A DNA stretch of 64,000 nucleotides. Origin: Austropuccinia psidii. Lineage: Eukaryota > Basidiomycota > Pucciniomycetes > Pucciniales > Sphaerophragmiaceae. Below are positions 11,461 through 22,839 of the stretch, one piece after another; position 1 is the stretch's first letter; the number at the start of each line of letters is the position of its first letter. The notes beneath the pieces were generated by a model. The model worked only from the letters and a program-made list of their open reading frames with translations. It was not told the origin of the DNA and searched no databases. Position numbers and translations under genes: made by a program. The DNA is taken from positions 18,390,499 through 18,454,498 of the forward strand of contig JALGQZ010000015.1 of assembly GCA_023105745.1 (NCBI GenBank), written 5' to 3'.

Positions 11461-12830
11461 AAATTAGCATAAAGTAAATAACAAGGAAGGCAATGAATCT
11501 TTCAGTGCTTAAATTAACTAAAGATAAGATTTCATAGGAACTATGTAGAAATTTGAGAACAAATATTTATTCAAAATTTGGCACATGTATAAAATAATAC
11601 ATTTAAGTGTAATAAGTCCTTATCAATCAAAAAATGATGGCCAAAGTAACTCTTATTTTCAAAATGATTGGTCATCTGATAGAGGATACTCTTATTAAAT
11701 AATCTAAAACAAGTCATATGTAAGTTTTTCCAATTAATATCCCCCAATATAAGCCAAGTTATTCCATAATTGTGAGAAAAATGGAAATATTGAATTATCA
11801 AATTCTCACAGATCCAATTTTTTTCTGACTCAAAGCTAACAGGGGCCCAACCTAGCCAGTAGAGGCTGGTTGACCAAAGTTTTAAGCTTAATTTGAAACA
11901 ATTTGAGCTCACCTTCCATGCCTTTATCCAGAAAGATACCCAGCGCCTTAAAAGGGTTCATCAATGCTGGTTAAAATAAATTCACATTTGAATGGATCAT
12001 TATTTATTTAAATAAAGAGAATTTTAGAAAACTGTGTGCTGTGTTGAGAGCTTTCTAATTAAATAACAAATGAAACTATGACACACATTAAATCAGATTC
12101 CTGAATGATCCATAATAAATTCACTTATTAAGATAAACATCTTTTTTTTCTGATTTTGAATTCTTACATAGAGACAATTAGGGCTATATGTCTTTTCCCA
12201 AATCAAAAAATAAGCAGAATTCAAGATTCTTTCCATAGATTCTATGAAAAGATTATGGAATTATGGAGTTTAAGATACATAACTTAATAGCAATTTTCAT
12301 TAATTATGAACAGGAAATGACATGAAGATTTCAGTTTTTTCTTTTATGCAAAAATCATGAGAAATGGCCATGAATAATTGTCATCAGATATTTTTTGGTT
12401 TTTGGGCTCTTGAAAATCAAAATACCTACAATACAAATTTTTTCAAGCAAATTAGGCTTTTTAATCTATTGGAACATAATTTAGTGTGTAGAAAATCTCA
12501 GAAGGGCAAAATTTAGCTTTTGAACGTCAATTGTTCCATCTTGAAATAATTAGTAGTATTTTTTGAATTAATTATGAGAATTTTATTTAATTTTACATCT
12601 TCTGCAAAATGATGGATTAACTCATAGATTATGTAAAGGAATTTAACCAAAATTTAGTACCAACTTGCATAGTAAAAATATGGGGTAAACATATGAGTAA
12701 ATTTAATATAAAAATTTTGGAGAACCAAAAATCCATCACAGTGAATATGTGATAATAAATGGAAAAATAGCACACTTAAATATTGATAAATAGAAAATCA
12801 GATTCTTCATGGTTTGTTTCCTCATCTTGA
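11460..12830. other. No identifiable gene
   Basis: AT-rich sequence between the inverted core and the reversed R1 copy. There is a minus-strand 113-codon frame at 11912-11571, but it has no motif and aromatic-rich composition. I see no repeats of note. Confidence 0.4.
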
Positions 12831-13075
12831 TCTTAAAGCTTTTAGAGTGGGAATAAAAGAATTTTGTGGAATAAAATTATTCTCAGAATTTCTAATAGCT
12901 ACATAGCTCAATTGATTTTATATGAAGCAGTTCCAATGTTGAAAATCTGGCTTGGAAGGTGATCAAATAATAATAGCAAGTTAGAGCCCAGTATGAAGCG
13001 AGCTGAAAGCTAGGTTGGACCTGCCTACCCCACTGGTGGGGATAGCTTATTTTTCATGGTGAATTGTAAAATGAA
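12830..13075 (-). repeat. Dispersed repeat R1, partial reversed copy
   Basis: Read in reverse complement, it matches 10200-10380: GGTTGGACCTGCC (13013), GGGGATAGCTT, TTTTTCATGGTGAATTG (to 13067) and GCTCAATTGATTTTA (12905). Together with copy 1 it makes an inverted pair around a 2.4-kb interior containing the T-rich/A-rich core. Confidence 0.6.
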
Positions 13076-13249
13076 CCATGCAGCTGGAGTGGTGTCATCT
13101 CTCAGTCACAGGTGCAACCACAGAAGGTATGTGATAGAGTGAAAGCAAAGGGTGTTCAGGCTGTAGTTCAAGTGAATTAATTGTTGTGATCAGGGGGTCC
13201 ATGATTTTTAGGCTATCATTGAAATTGCATTCACCTGTACCAAAAGCTA

Positions 13250-13905
13250 GCATTTGTGGACCAATCTCTCAGGTGAGATTTGGTGACATGATTTTAAAAT
13301 GCCCAAATTAACCATTCCATGCCCCTTGGAGAGCTATTGGTATACCATTGTAAGAAGCACCAAATCTGAGAATTTGGTAAAGCATAATTAAATTCATGCC
13401 ATGCTTGGAATTTCATGCAGCATGATGCACACCAGTGGGGCCTTTGATAAACTATGGTGAGAAGCACCCCAGCTGTGCTAGTGCCACACCATCAAAAAAT
13501 GCAGCCTTCTGAGCCTTATTTATACCATTAGGGAATGCACACTTTCTGACCTTTTGCAACACAATCATGACAATGACCCCTGCTGAGCTATTGGAATCAC
13601 TCTGGCTGAGCCACTGGTACACCCTCCTAAAATTCATTCTTGCTGAGCTTTTGGTACAATCATGAAAGTCACCATCCTCTAAGGTATTGGTACAGCATTG
13701 TTATCTGAACCCCACTGAGCCTTTGGTACACAACTATAAGATGGATGAAAGCTGAGCTATTTGTACACTATCCAAAATTGTTTATTGGCAAAGCTTTTGG
13801 TGTACACCATTGAAGGAAGCTACACAGATAAGCTTCTGGTGAACACAATTTTAAGGGCCAACCTAGATGAGCCATTGTTACACCTTTTTCAATGCACCTT
13901 CATTT
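13250..13905. repeat. Diverged minisatellite, 37-nt unit
   Basis: A unit resembling GAGCTATTGGTACACCATTG recurs with a regular step. Starts read at 13331, 13368, 13475, 13511, 13548, 13585, 13608, 13645, 13681, 13717, 13754, 13791, 13830 and 13870. The steps are 36-40 nt except for one short 23-nt step at 13585-13608 and an unclear stretch at 13368-13475. Copies are strongly diverged and each keeps GAGC plus TTGGTACA. The first unit, near 13244, is in the opposite orientation (TGTACCAAAAGCT). Since 37 is not a multiple of three, no coding role is expected. Confidence 0.75.
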
Positions 13906-14795
13906 AGTGCACATGGTTACCCAGAATGGATGCTTGAGTCAGCCATCTCCTTCTCATGTTAACTGAATGTAATTAGGTATAAAATTTGTACTAATCAAGT
14001 GTGGCATGGTTTATATGAACACACTCTGGTGTCCAGTTCTAAACAATAAAACTGGGGCACACATGAGGTTAATAAGGCAGAATATGGTCATGCAACATGG
14101 ATTTTGGCACATACATTCAGTCAGAAAGGGGTCATACACAGTCAAGAATCACACAACTGAGAATATTTTCTGGCTTGTCTTATGAACAGAAATTCTTTTC
14201 TCATTCTGGAATAATCACAAGTCAGGTGGCCAAATGAAACATGGAAGATTCAATGCACTACCACTTTTTTCTACTATCAATAAACAGCAATTCAGTTACC
14301 CATTCATACACATTTAAAACATAAAACCCAAGCTCACCCTCTGACTTTGGTAATCCCCAAAGGCCCTTGAGAAACTCTCCTATTTACCTCCAGTGTCCTA
14401 CTGTCCATGAGCCAACAGGAGGTTTTGCCAGAGACAAATCTCATGTATGGTTGCATGAGACTGTACATTACTCATATCAGCCAAAATTTATCTCAATCAT
14501 GCTTCATGTCAAGTTCCCCCTATGGTGAAAGGCTCATTGCCACCACTTCTGTTCCTTTGGAGGTTACTTCCTCTTAATTATTGTGCTGATTATTTATGTA
14601 TAATTTCACACCAGAAAACATGGCTCATTTACACCATACATGAACTTTCAATATCTTATGCCTCTTTTTAACATCATCATTTAAAATTTGGAAACTCCAT
14701 GTTGCAAAAATATGTGGTGCAGTTTTGAGTCACTCAGGTGGACCCACATTCTCACCACCTTTCCTGGAGATATACCAAAAACAAGATAGGTTGAT
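13906..14795. other. No identifiable gene
   Basis: Spacer of slightly higher complexity upstream of the SNF2 relic. I could not carry the SNF2 reading frame into it with confidence, though the divergent N-terminal part of that gene could lie here. Confidence 0.35.
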
Positions 14796-14799
14796 TTCA

Positions 14800-16460
14800 A
14801 TTTCAAGATGGAAATAATCCAAACCACAATCCCTGTGACCACAGGCCAGCCTTCTTTTGAGCTATTGATTACTCTGCTGCAATTTGGTAAAGCTTGCATT
14901 GCTGCAGTTCATTTCCTTCACCTAATCCTTCCTGATCATATTCTTTCTCACTTTTCCCAAAACTCTCATGATAACCATAATGTCAACCCAATCACCAACA
15001 CTTTTCATTGAGATATTTGTTTTTCAGTTCATAGTGATATATCCTTAGGCCCCTTCTCCCTCCTCAAAAAACAGGACTAGATTTTTTCCGGAATTGGGAA
15101 ATACCCATTGGACAATAGCCTTGTAGCCTTTGGTCAACCTCACCCCCTGGATCAGCTTTTCATGTGTGGCGCATTATTACAAAAAATGTTCTAAGCCCAT
15201 TCAAATCCCTGTAATCCAATGCACCTCTAGGTGGACTGTTGGTGGATGATATGAGATTAGGATAAACAATCCAGGAATTTGTGCTCATTGCCACCTCCAA
15301 GAACTGGATAAATACTAGCCCATAACCTTCCACATCCAAAATTATCATCTTCCCACCCCACTTAATCCCCAAATAGTAATCTGAGATTTAAAAACTTATG
15401 CAGCTTGGAGCAATGCAAGCTCAAATCCACCATGGCCTACTTTTCACTCACTATCTGAGCCTGACATCTTACAATGTGATATAATCCTCACCTCTTACAA
15501 TACTACTCCACAAGGATCTAAACAAAAACATTCCTCAGAATCATTCATTTTTCAACTGAAATGGCATTGTATTATTCTGGATGAAGCACAGTAAGTGCTT
15601 GATCTTTGAATATACAATATTAGTTATTATATCTATTTACCTTTCCCACATTTTATAGCTCTATCTGCTCCCAAACAAACACCACTCACCATTCCATTAA
15701 TAGCCTCAATTTGAACCATGAAATAATTTCAATGGGTACACCCATTTGCAACACCATACATGAACCTTTGGGCATAATATCATTCATCACACAACCTCAG
15801 AGCTCATATCAAGATAATTGGTCACCTTTAATACTGAATAGTCTTTCCAAAGGTACAAAGGAGCCTTGGAGTTGTTGTAACCATCATATGATTATCAACA
15901 GTATTGTGGATCTACATTTGGATGACCATGAGGGGGGAACTCTCCAAAGAATTCAACAATAACCTAAACCATTGTGGATGTGGAAACATAGATGATGAGT
16001 AGTAAAATTGAACTTATCCCCAAAGGTTTATTGATGAACAAACAATCAATCTGTGATGCATCCAGATCAGTACTTTACTCACAATCAACCCATTTTCTTG
16101 ATTTGTGAGTAAATTCTAATATGTGTCTATTCCAAATTATTTTGCAAAATTGTGGTTTTACTTTCTCATAACACTATCCATTAAGCACAAATTGATGGTG
16201 AAATATTGGTAAAAGGGCAGGAGAATGCCCTTGATGAATTTGAAGTACTCATTGAATCCATTTCCACTGCCCAAACATTTGTCAAGATGACTTGTGCTAA
16301 TAATGTCTTTTGAATGGTAAGTGGACCCCTCAAGTTCCACACAAAAATTTTATAATATAACATTGACTCTTACAGGAGCCCAATTGAAACCCTACCATTG
16401 AGGATCAGGCTGTTTCCTGTCTGTATTGTATTGGAAAACAGAAACCAGTGAAGGTATTCA
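14800..16460 (+). pseudogene. SNF2-family helicase/ATPase relic
   Basis: SNF2 ATPases remodel chromatin or act in DNA repair by ATP-driven translocation. All key blocks can be read in order, in several frames. Motif I reads GGLLVDDMRLG*T at 15230-15268, where the Lys codon of the P-loop is now TAA. Motif Ia-like text is TSKIIIFPPHLIP (about 15330-15370). LTSYNTT precedes motif II, IILDEAQ, with DEAQ at 15580-15591. Motif III reads GTPICN at 15735-15752 in an open piece (15711-15962) that continues NWSPLILNSLSKGT. In lobe 2, IDGEILVKGQENALDEFE begins at 16191. Motif VI region reads EDQAVSCLYCIGKQKPVKV at 16400-16456, where the usual two Arg are Cys (TGT). It is clearly dead. Introns or exact ends cannot be placed. 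It resembles Rad5/Rad16-like fungal SNF2 proteins most. Confidence 0.85.
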
Positions 16461-16469
16461 CTATATAAT

Positions 16470-17430
16470 GATGCCTCATTGAGTCAAGTTCAGAATGAGG
16501 AAATTTTTTCCAAGCTTATCTATCACAGTTATCATATTACTCTTTTAAAGTTGCCCTTCATAGAATTCCCATGGATATCTTACAAATGTCACCAAGAGAA
16601 GAAATTTTGGGACTTTCTGATTTAATTTAATTTGTGTTTGAAAAATGGTAAACAACTCCTTTCCACCCCTTCACAAGTGCAGCATGATGAACACCATGAG
16701 CTGGATTAAACTTCTTCAATATTTCCTCAATGAAAATAATCAATAGACAGGTTTTTGACAAGGTGCACCACATGCAAAAACCTATTGATTACTTTATAAT
16801 ACATTAATTAGTATCTTTTGCATTGAAGAAACACTATCCGGATTGTATTACACCCCCAAAAATATTTGGAAATTCATCATATATACCTTTGCTATACATG
16901 TATCATACCAGCTTATTTCAGAGCATCCCCTTTTTACTAATAACAGGAATCTCTGGTCTCTTGGGAGAATTTTTACTGCAACTTTTGAGCCAATCTTCAT
17001 CAAATAACTAAAAATATAACTGTTCAGGAATATTACCATCATCTATCGAATGTATTTGGGGCAACTAATCAATTTTTATCCTTTTTGATACAATTACAAA
17101 AGTCTATTTCTCTATCAATTTTTGATACCAACTCATTAAATAAGCATAAGTGCCAGAATAATCTTACTTTGCAGTGAACTTGCTTTCCTTTTCCACTATC
17201 CCTTCAGTATCTAAGCACACTTGAGTTTAATTTAATCTTGATTCTAATATTGGAAATTTAGCCATATCACACCATTCAGAGTTTGAAAATTCTCATATTC
17301 ACAAATAAAAATGACTTACTTTGATGAAGCATCATTCCAGTATTTCCCTGAGAAAGACCACTTTGAGTCATAATTTTCAATGGTCTTTTATTTTACCAAC
17401 ATAAACTCTTTTTTTATATGCCACATGACA
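16470..17430. other. No identifiable gene
   Basis: Short open frames on both strands overlap each other (16823-17011 plus, 17042-16848 minus) and show no motif. The C-terminal tail of the SNF2 relic may extend a little way into this stretch. Confidence 0.35.
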
Positions 17431-17438
17431 CTGACACA

Positions 17439-17870
17439 TTATGGAATATTGAGTGTTGGCTGTTCACTTTGCCAAAAAATTGAGGTTGAATATGATGTAG
17501 GATTCCCACCAGGATCAAGGAGGAAGTCAGATAAAAAATTGGATTGCGGATGAGGCTTTAATAAAGCTGTTGGTGTGCTTTCTGGTCCCAAGGGAGCATG
17601 CATTTGTGTATTGGTTAGAGCTGGGGAAACAGGAGTGACCAAAATATTTGGTATTGTCCAAGGCATAACATTTCCCACATCAATGTTGAGACCCAATACA
17701 TTTATTGAAGAAGTAATAGGGGTAGTAAGAGGAAATATGAGGCTGAGCTTAATCATATCTATAATAGATTTAGTATCTAGCTCATAAGCTGCTTCTTAAT
17801 GAGATTTGCATGCTTTGGGAGAAAGCATGGCTATTTGCAAATTTTGACTTGTACTATTTGAATAATTCAT
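17439..17870 (-). pseudogene. Unidentified Ser/Thr/Pro-rich frame with one stop
   Basis: From an ATG at 17870 one frame runs 143 codons to 17439, interrupted once by TAA at codon 25; downstream of it the open part starts MIKLSLIF at 17756. The text is Pro/Thr/Ser/Asn-rich (LGLNIDVGNVMPWTIPN, then GPESTPTALLKPHPQ), as in linker regions of fungal proteins. No domain is recognisable. An opposite-strand frame (17575-17787) is open too, so support rests mostly on length and composition. Confidence 0.35.
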
Positions 17871-17989
17871 GTTGGAATTCAAATTTTTGAGTCACAAAAT
17901 GAGAAAAGGATCCATTCAAATTTTTCATCCTCCAAATAAAAATTTGAAACCATAAATTTTGAATTTTGGTTGAAAAATGATTCATTCAT

Positions 17990-18290
17990 TAAAAGAATTG
18001 AGAAATGCCATTATGGCATCAACCTCAGCATAACAATGCCATGAATTGGGATTTTCCCAATATTGCTGGCATAAATCATGCCATTTATGACATTTATGGA
18101 ACCAACAATGCCATAAATTAGGATTTTCCCATTACAGGTATTGTTTAGCTAAATTTCAATTAGAAAAAAACCCTTTATTTTGTTTTACTGAATAATGACA
18201 TAATTTTACCAATTTATGGCAAATCCACATAAGGGCTTATATCTTTGTGCCAAACTGCTTATGTGGGTTTACCAATAACCCAAATTAATG
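17990..18290. repeat. ATGCCAT-type short repeat block, left copy
   Basis: Short palindromic words of the form ATGCCATAAATT and TTTATGGCA recur here, with GGATTTTCCCA between them (18047, 18122). The end of the block, AATTTATGGCAAATCCACATAAGGGCTTAT (about 18211-18240), matches 29487-29518 in the same orientation. It is probably an element terminus or the remains of a small palindromic repeat. Confidence 0.5.
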
Positions 18291-18299
18291 ATGAGTATT

Positions 18300-19070
18300 T
18301 TGAATTGATTGGAATTGATTGAGCTGAATTACAATAAATTGAAGTTAATTGAAATTATTTGAAATCACTCAAACTTAATAACAATTATTTCAAGCTGATT
18401 AAAATTAATAATACTGATTATCATTAGCTAACATTAGTAAAAATTAATTAAAGTCGATTAAAATTCAAAATTAATTACAATAAATTGAAATGATGTGAAA
18501 TTAGTTGAAATCAATCAAGCTAATTGAAATTAATGAAACTGATGAGCTTGAGTTAAAATTAGTAAAAATTAATTAAAATTGATTAGAATTTAAAATGAAT
18601 TATAATAAATTTCAATTAATCAAAATTAATTAAAATAAATTAAACTTAATTTAAATTTTTGATTTTGAATCAATTCATTTGACCAGAATTAATTTTAATT
18701 AACTCATTTGAATTCAATTGAATCTGAATATAATGGAATTGATTCAATTGAATTATTTCAGTTTTATCTTAATTGAATTTATTCAAATCAAATTAAGCTG
18801 TGTTAATTCAATGCATATTAGTTTGACATGAATTTGTTCAACTTGATTACATTTTCATTGAATTAATTCAAATTTGTTTAATTTGATTTGAATTGAACTC
18901 ATTCAAATTTATGTAATTTGAATTAAATTCATTCAGATTGATTCAATGTAATTGAATCTGACTTAATTAACAATAAATTGATTTGAATTAAATCAATTAA
19001 AATTATTTCAAAGTAATCCAAAGTCATTCAAAATAATGGTAATGAATTTAATTTGAATGAAATTGATTAA
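18300..19070. repeat. AATTGA-type low-complexity array
   Basis: Degenerate repeats of AATTGATT, AAATTAATTG and TTGAATTGAATT run with almost no interruption and no fixed register. Similar arrays lie at 20760-21340, 23820-24120 and 56080-56580. There is no coding content. Confidence 0.7.
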
Positions 19071-19336
19071 AATCAGGGCCTTTTAATGAAAATAAACTTT
19101 TTCACAAAAATAATGATTTGTTCACATCATTTCCAAAGGAATTAACTTTTCAAGATAAATAGAGGCTTTTTCTACTAGCCAGAAGGTCATTCACCCTATC
19201 ATTTAAGTAGTTATTAAAACCTTTCAAGTATTTTATATCATAAATTCATTAATAATTTCAATGTATAACAGAAATAATTACTCAATTCAAAAAGGATAGA
19301 AATAATAGAAACAGAGGCAATATTATTGATAATGTT

Positions 19337-20243
19337 ATGTCAAATAGAAAAGAGTATTATTACCATGAAGTCAGAGATCTTGAAGTACCAATAGTTTTTA
19401 GAAATGATTTTATTACTAGTCAAAATCAATTAGCTTTGCATAATTTCAAACTTTTTGGTGGAAATAGTTATATTTTTGTTGACTCTTCCACAAAACACCA
19501 GATTGTTGCCATTGTCAGATTCACCTCCTTTAAAGATGGATTTAATTTGGACTTGATTGAAGATTTTCAAAAGGTGGCCCATTGGCTGAAGAGTGCCTCC
19601 AGTGTGTATGGAAATATAAGTGGTTATGGAACTCAAGGTGGTGAGATGATAGCTGATGGATGGAGGAAATCTCAAGGCAAAGAGGCATTTGGAAAATACA
19701 AACCCATCAAATTTGACCTCAAAGTCCCAAAGAATAGAGTCAAATATAATGAAATGAATGAGGACATGAAATCTATAGATTTATTTGTATGCAAAAGGTT
19801 TCAATTAATTGCAAACAAGGCTTTTGAAGAATCCCACAGAAAATTGGAATCCATTGGTGCTAGTGGCTTTGAAGAAATGATGTGTCAAGAGTCCATCAAG
19901 TCTCATCAATTTGCAACCAATATGACTTTTAGCTTATGAGGACTTTCATAATAATTATCACAAGGATGAAGATTTCTCAAATTATTCCTATGGAATATGG
20001 ATTCCAGTAGAGTTAAAAAAGTTTAATTTGGTCAAAAACAAAGAAACACATGGTATGGGGTTAAAGGAGGGTCTTTTGTCCTTCCAAGCTACAAATGTGG
20101 AATAGATTTCTCAAAACGACATGGGTTTTATGAATTAATTTGGCAACCAAGGGAGCATGAACACCAAACATTGAGGAATTTTGTGGAAAAGGGATTGAAA
20201 AACAATACTAGGCTGTATTATCATTCCACATTGCAAATAAATA
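19337..20243 (+). pseudogene. Tet-like 2OG-Fe(II) oxygenase relic
   Basis: TET/JBP-class oxygenases oxidise 5-methylcytosine or thymine in DNA; fungi carry expanded, transposon-linked sets. A 200-codon open frame starts at 19337 (MSNRKEYYYHEV) and ends at a TGA at 19937. In the next frame the text continues YEDFHNNYHKDEDFSNYSYG with the HxD iron motif at 19959-19967 (His-Lys-Asp) and IW soon after. A second shift near 20095 restores KCGIDFSKRHGFYELIWQP, with candidate distal His in EHEHQ (20153-20166) and a candidate 2OG-binding Arg in NNTRLYYH, ending at TAG about 20243. Two frameshifts make it inactive. The family call rests on recalled resemblance to fungal Tet-like proteins (a GY...GW.K.GKEAFG.Y segment in the N-terminal half, then HxD). 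The HxD..H..R order supports the fold. Confidence 0.6.
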
Positions 20244-20463
20244 ATTAGCTTTAGCTTGTAAAAAGTATAATCAGGAATTGGGAAAGTTCAAAAATGTTAT
20301 TGATAAAGGTGTTCATTTGGCAGAGAGTAGTAATTGATATGACTGAAGCTCATTTGTCTAGAGCTTCTTATGATCTCAACTAGCAATCAAACTCATAATG
20401 CTATGTGGTTTATTATCATTATCTGTGGAAATGTCTACTGTTCCCATGTGTTACAGCTTTTGC

Positions 20464-20755
20464 AGTGTGAAAATGTAAAGCATAAAAGTCAGCATGGCGA
20501 ATAATGTATTTATGCATCTGATATGCATAAATCCAAAAGGAACTCCTATTATGATCTCTTTTCAATCTCTTAAGTGAGTATTAATTCTTATTCTTCTGTG
20601 AAATTTTTCATGTAAAATGTCAAGCATAAAATTCAGCATTGCAAATGATTGAGAAATGCCACTGATATGCATGAATCAAAAAACGAACTCCTATGATGAT
20701 TTATTTGTAATTTCTTAAGTGAATATTAAGTAATATTCTTTGGAATTTTTTATGG
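20464..20755. repeat. Tandem duplication, about 147 nt x 2
   Basis: 20464-20610 and 20611-20755 match along their lengths. Paired landmarks are AAAATGTAAAGCATAAAAGTCAGCAT against AAAATGTCAAGCATAAAATTCAGCAT, TGATATGCAT in both, GAACTCCTAT in both, and CTTAAGTGA in both. It lies a few hundred bases downstream of the Tet-like relic and contains no gene. Confidence 0.75.
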
Positions 20756-20759
20756 AAAA

Positions 20760-22220
20760 GTTATAAGAATTGAAGAAACTAAATTGAGAAGGAAAAGGGA
20801 TTCAAATTGCTTAAAATTGATAAAAACTAATTAAAAATTAAGATGAATGAAATAGTATCAAATTTAATGCAGATCAAGTAAAAAAATACTTGCACATTAA
20901 TGAGGTGTATTGGAAATTCAATTAAGCTATCTTGAAATTGGCTAAAATCAATAAGCAATAATTGGAATTGATTCTTATTAATGATGGATAGTTATAACTA
21001 ATTCTCAATTCTTCAAATGAGTTTTATACAATGATAATCAATAACAATTGATTAAAAGTAATTTAAATAAAAGATAATTGAGTATAATCAGTATTAACTA
21101 ATTATAATCAAGAACAATTGATTGAAATAAAACTTAATTTATTAATATCAATATTAATTGATTATAGTCAGACTAAATTAATTGAACTTGATAGCATTTT
21201 ATTATATACAATCTTAATTAATTAAAATCAATAATAATTGATTATAATCAAACTGGATAAATTATAATGAAGACTAATTCAATAAATTTAAATGGATGAA
21301 AATTAATTTGATTCAAATTAACTGAAATAAGTAATTAAAGTTTGAATTTGGTAATTTCATTATCTTGATTATTTCTTCTGTGTTTTATTTTTTTTAATGT
21401 TGATTATTGATGATTGATTCAATATTCAATTAATTCTTGATTTTTATTATTTATGATGCAAATTTTATGTTTTGTTTATTATTTTTTATTGTGCATTAGT
21501 CAAATTTGAATATTTACAATTGATTCTTTGAGATTTGAAAAATTAATTCATAATTTTGATGAGTGACTAGTTATTTGGTTATTATTCTTTGATTTTTCAT
21601 TGTCTTTTGTTTCCTTTTTTAATTTTTTGATTTATTCATTGTTCATTTACCTTTGTATTTCCATCATTTACAATCCATTTGATATTTTTTATAGCTTATT
21701 AATTACTTAATTTTTTGTTTTTAATTGTTGATAATTCATTTTTTATAATTTATGTTTTTTTATTTCTAGGATTTATTTGATTTTCTTTTTGAATTTTTTA
21801 AATTTTATGATTTATCTATTATTCAGCTACATATGAGGCTTAATTGCTAATTACTCTTGTGTCATTTAATCATCACAATCTATTATTCATTGAATTTGTG
21901 ATTTTTTTATGTATTACTTATGACTTATTCTTTACTAATTTCATTTTTTATTTTTAATAATTACTTTTATTATTTCTTTTTCATGATCAATTTATTCTTT
22001 CTTTAATTTTTAATATGTAATATTTAATTATTCATTGCTATCCTTTTTTCTATTATGCATTATTGTGCAGCTTTTTCATGAATATGCCTTATTATTTATT
22101 ATCAAATTAGGGTATGTAGGTAGCTGTTTATAAACTCTGGCTATGCGCTTATTCTTATCATTTACCTATTTTAAATAATTTTTAATTTCTAATATTCAAT
22201 TATTCATTTTTATTATCTCT
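20760..22220. repeat. AATT array followed by T-rich low-complexity tract
   Basis: 20760-21340 repeats the AATTGATT theme. From 21340 the strand becomes T-rich, with recurrent TTATTATTTATT and TTTAATTTTT. The T-rich part has an A-rich counterpart at 24160-25530, so the two flank 22240-23640 in inverted sense. No gene. Confidence 0.6.
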
Positions 22221-22232
22221 TCTTTTTAATAT

Positions 22233-22580
22233 TTGTGTGGTTGTACCACATTGTGCAAGCACAGCAGCAGAGTCTTATCAAATCAAATTTTAAACATTTC
22301 AAAAAAACCAAATTATTTGTTAGAATCACTGATTGCTGCCATTATGCTTTTTAGCATTAGCAGATGGTGCCAATCTCATCATTAGTATACAACACTTGAT
22401 TTTAGAATCCGGCAATCATCTGCAATTTATCTTCTTAACCTTACTACTTTCAAATCTTATCAAGTTATCCTGTTTCATTGCTAACATGCTTTGTATTTCT
22501 CATTCATCATTCTAGAAATCTGATTGTACCACATTGTGCATGCACAGTGGAAGAGTATTGTTGCATTACATTTTCAACAC
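22233..22580. repeat. Pair of direct repeats, TTGTACCACATTGTGCA
   Basis: GGTTGTACCACATTGTGCAAGCACAG (about 22240-22265) and GATTGTACCACATTGTGCATGCACAG (about 22522-22547) are near identical for about 26 nt, and similarity (CAGAGTCTTAT against AAGAGTATTGT) goes on a little. The second contains the palindrome TGTGCATGCACA. They are 282 nt apart, with no gene between them that I recognise. Confidence 0.55.
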
Positions 22581-22839
22581 TCCATCCTCCAATTTCCAAA
22601 ACAATCAGAATGCCAAAATGGATGGACAAAACAAAAATGAAGGGGTAATGGGAAAAGCAAATCTACAAGATCAGAACAGCAACCTACATGTAGCTTTTGT
22701 AGATGTATTTTGAGTAAAAACTGTGGGGTTATGTTATGTTTTTAAAAGAGGAATTGTTGGCTGCATGTAGAAGCATCTTTTTTGCTTTGATACACTTCCA
22801 TCTTAACTAATCAACTCTCTACTCCTCTCTCAACCTTTC

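Noticed and set aside
13250..13905. Regular 37-nt spacing as a possible CRISPR array
   Set aside because: The whole unit is repeated without unique spacers, copies are diverged, and the surroundings are eukaryotic.
15160..15372. Minus-strand 70-codon frame
   Set aside because: It is antisense to SNF2 motif I and Ia, which explain the stretch better.
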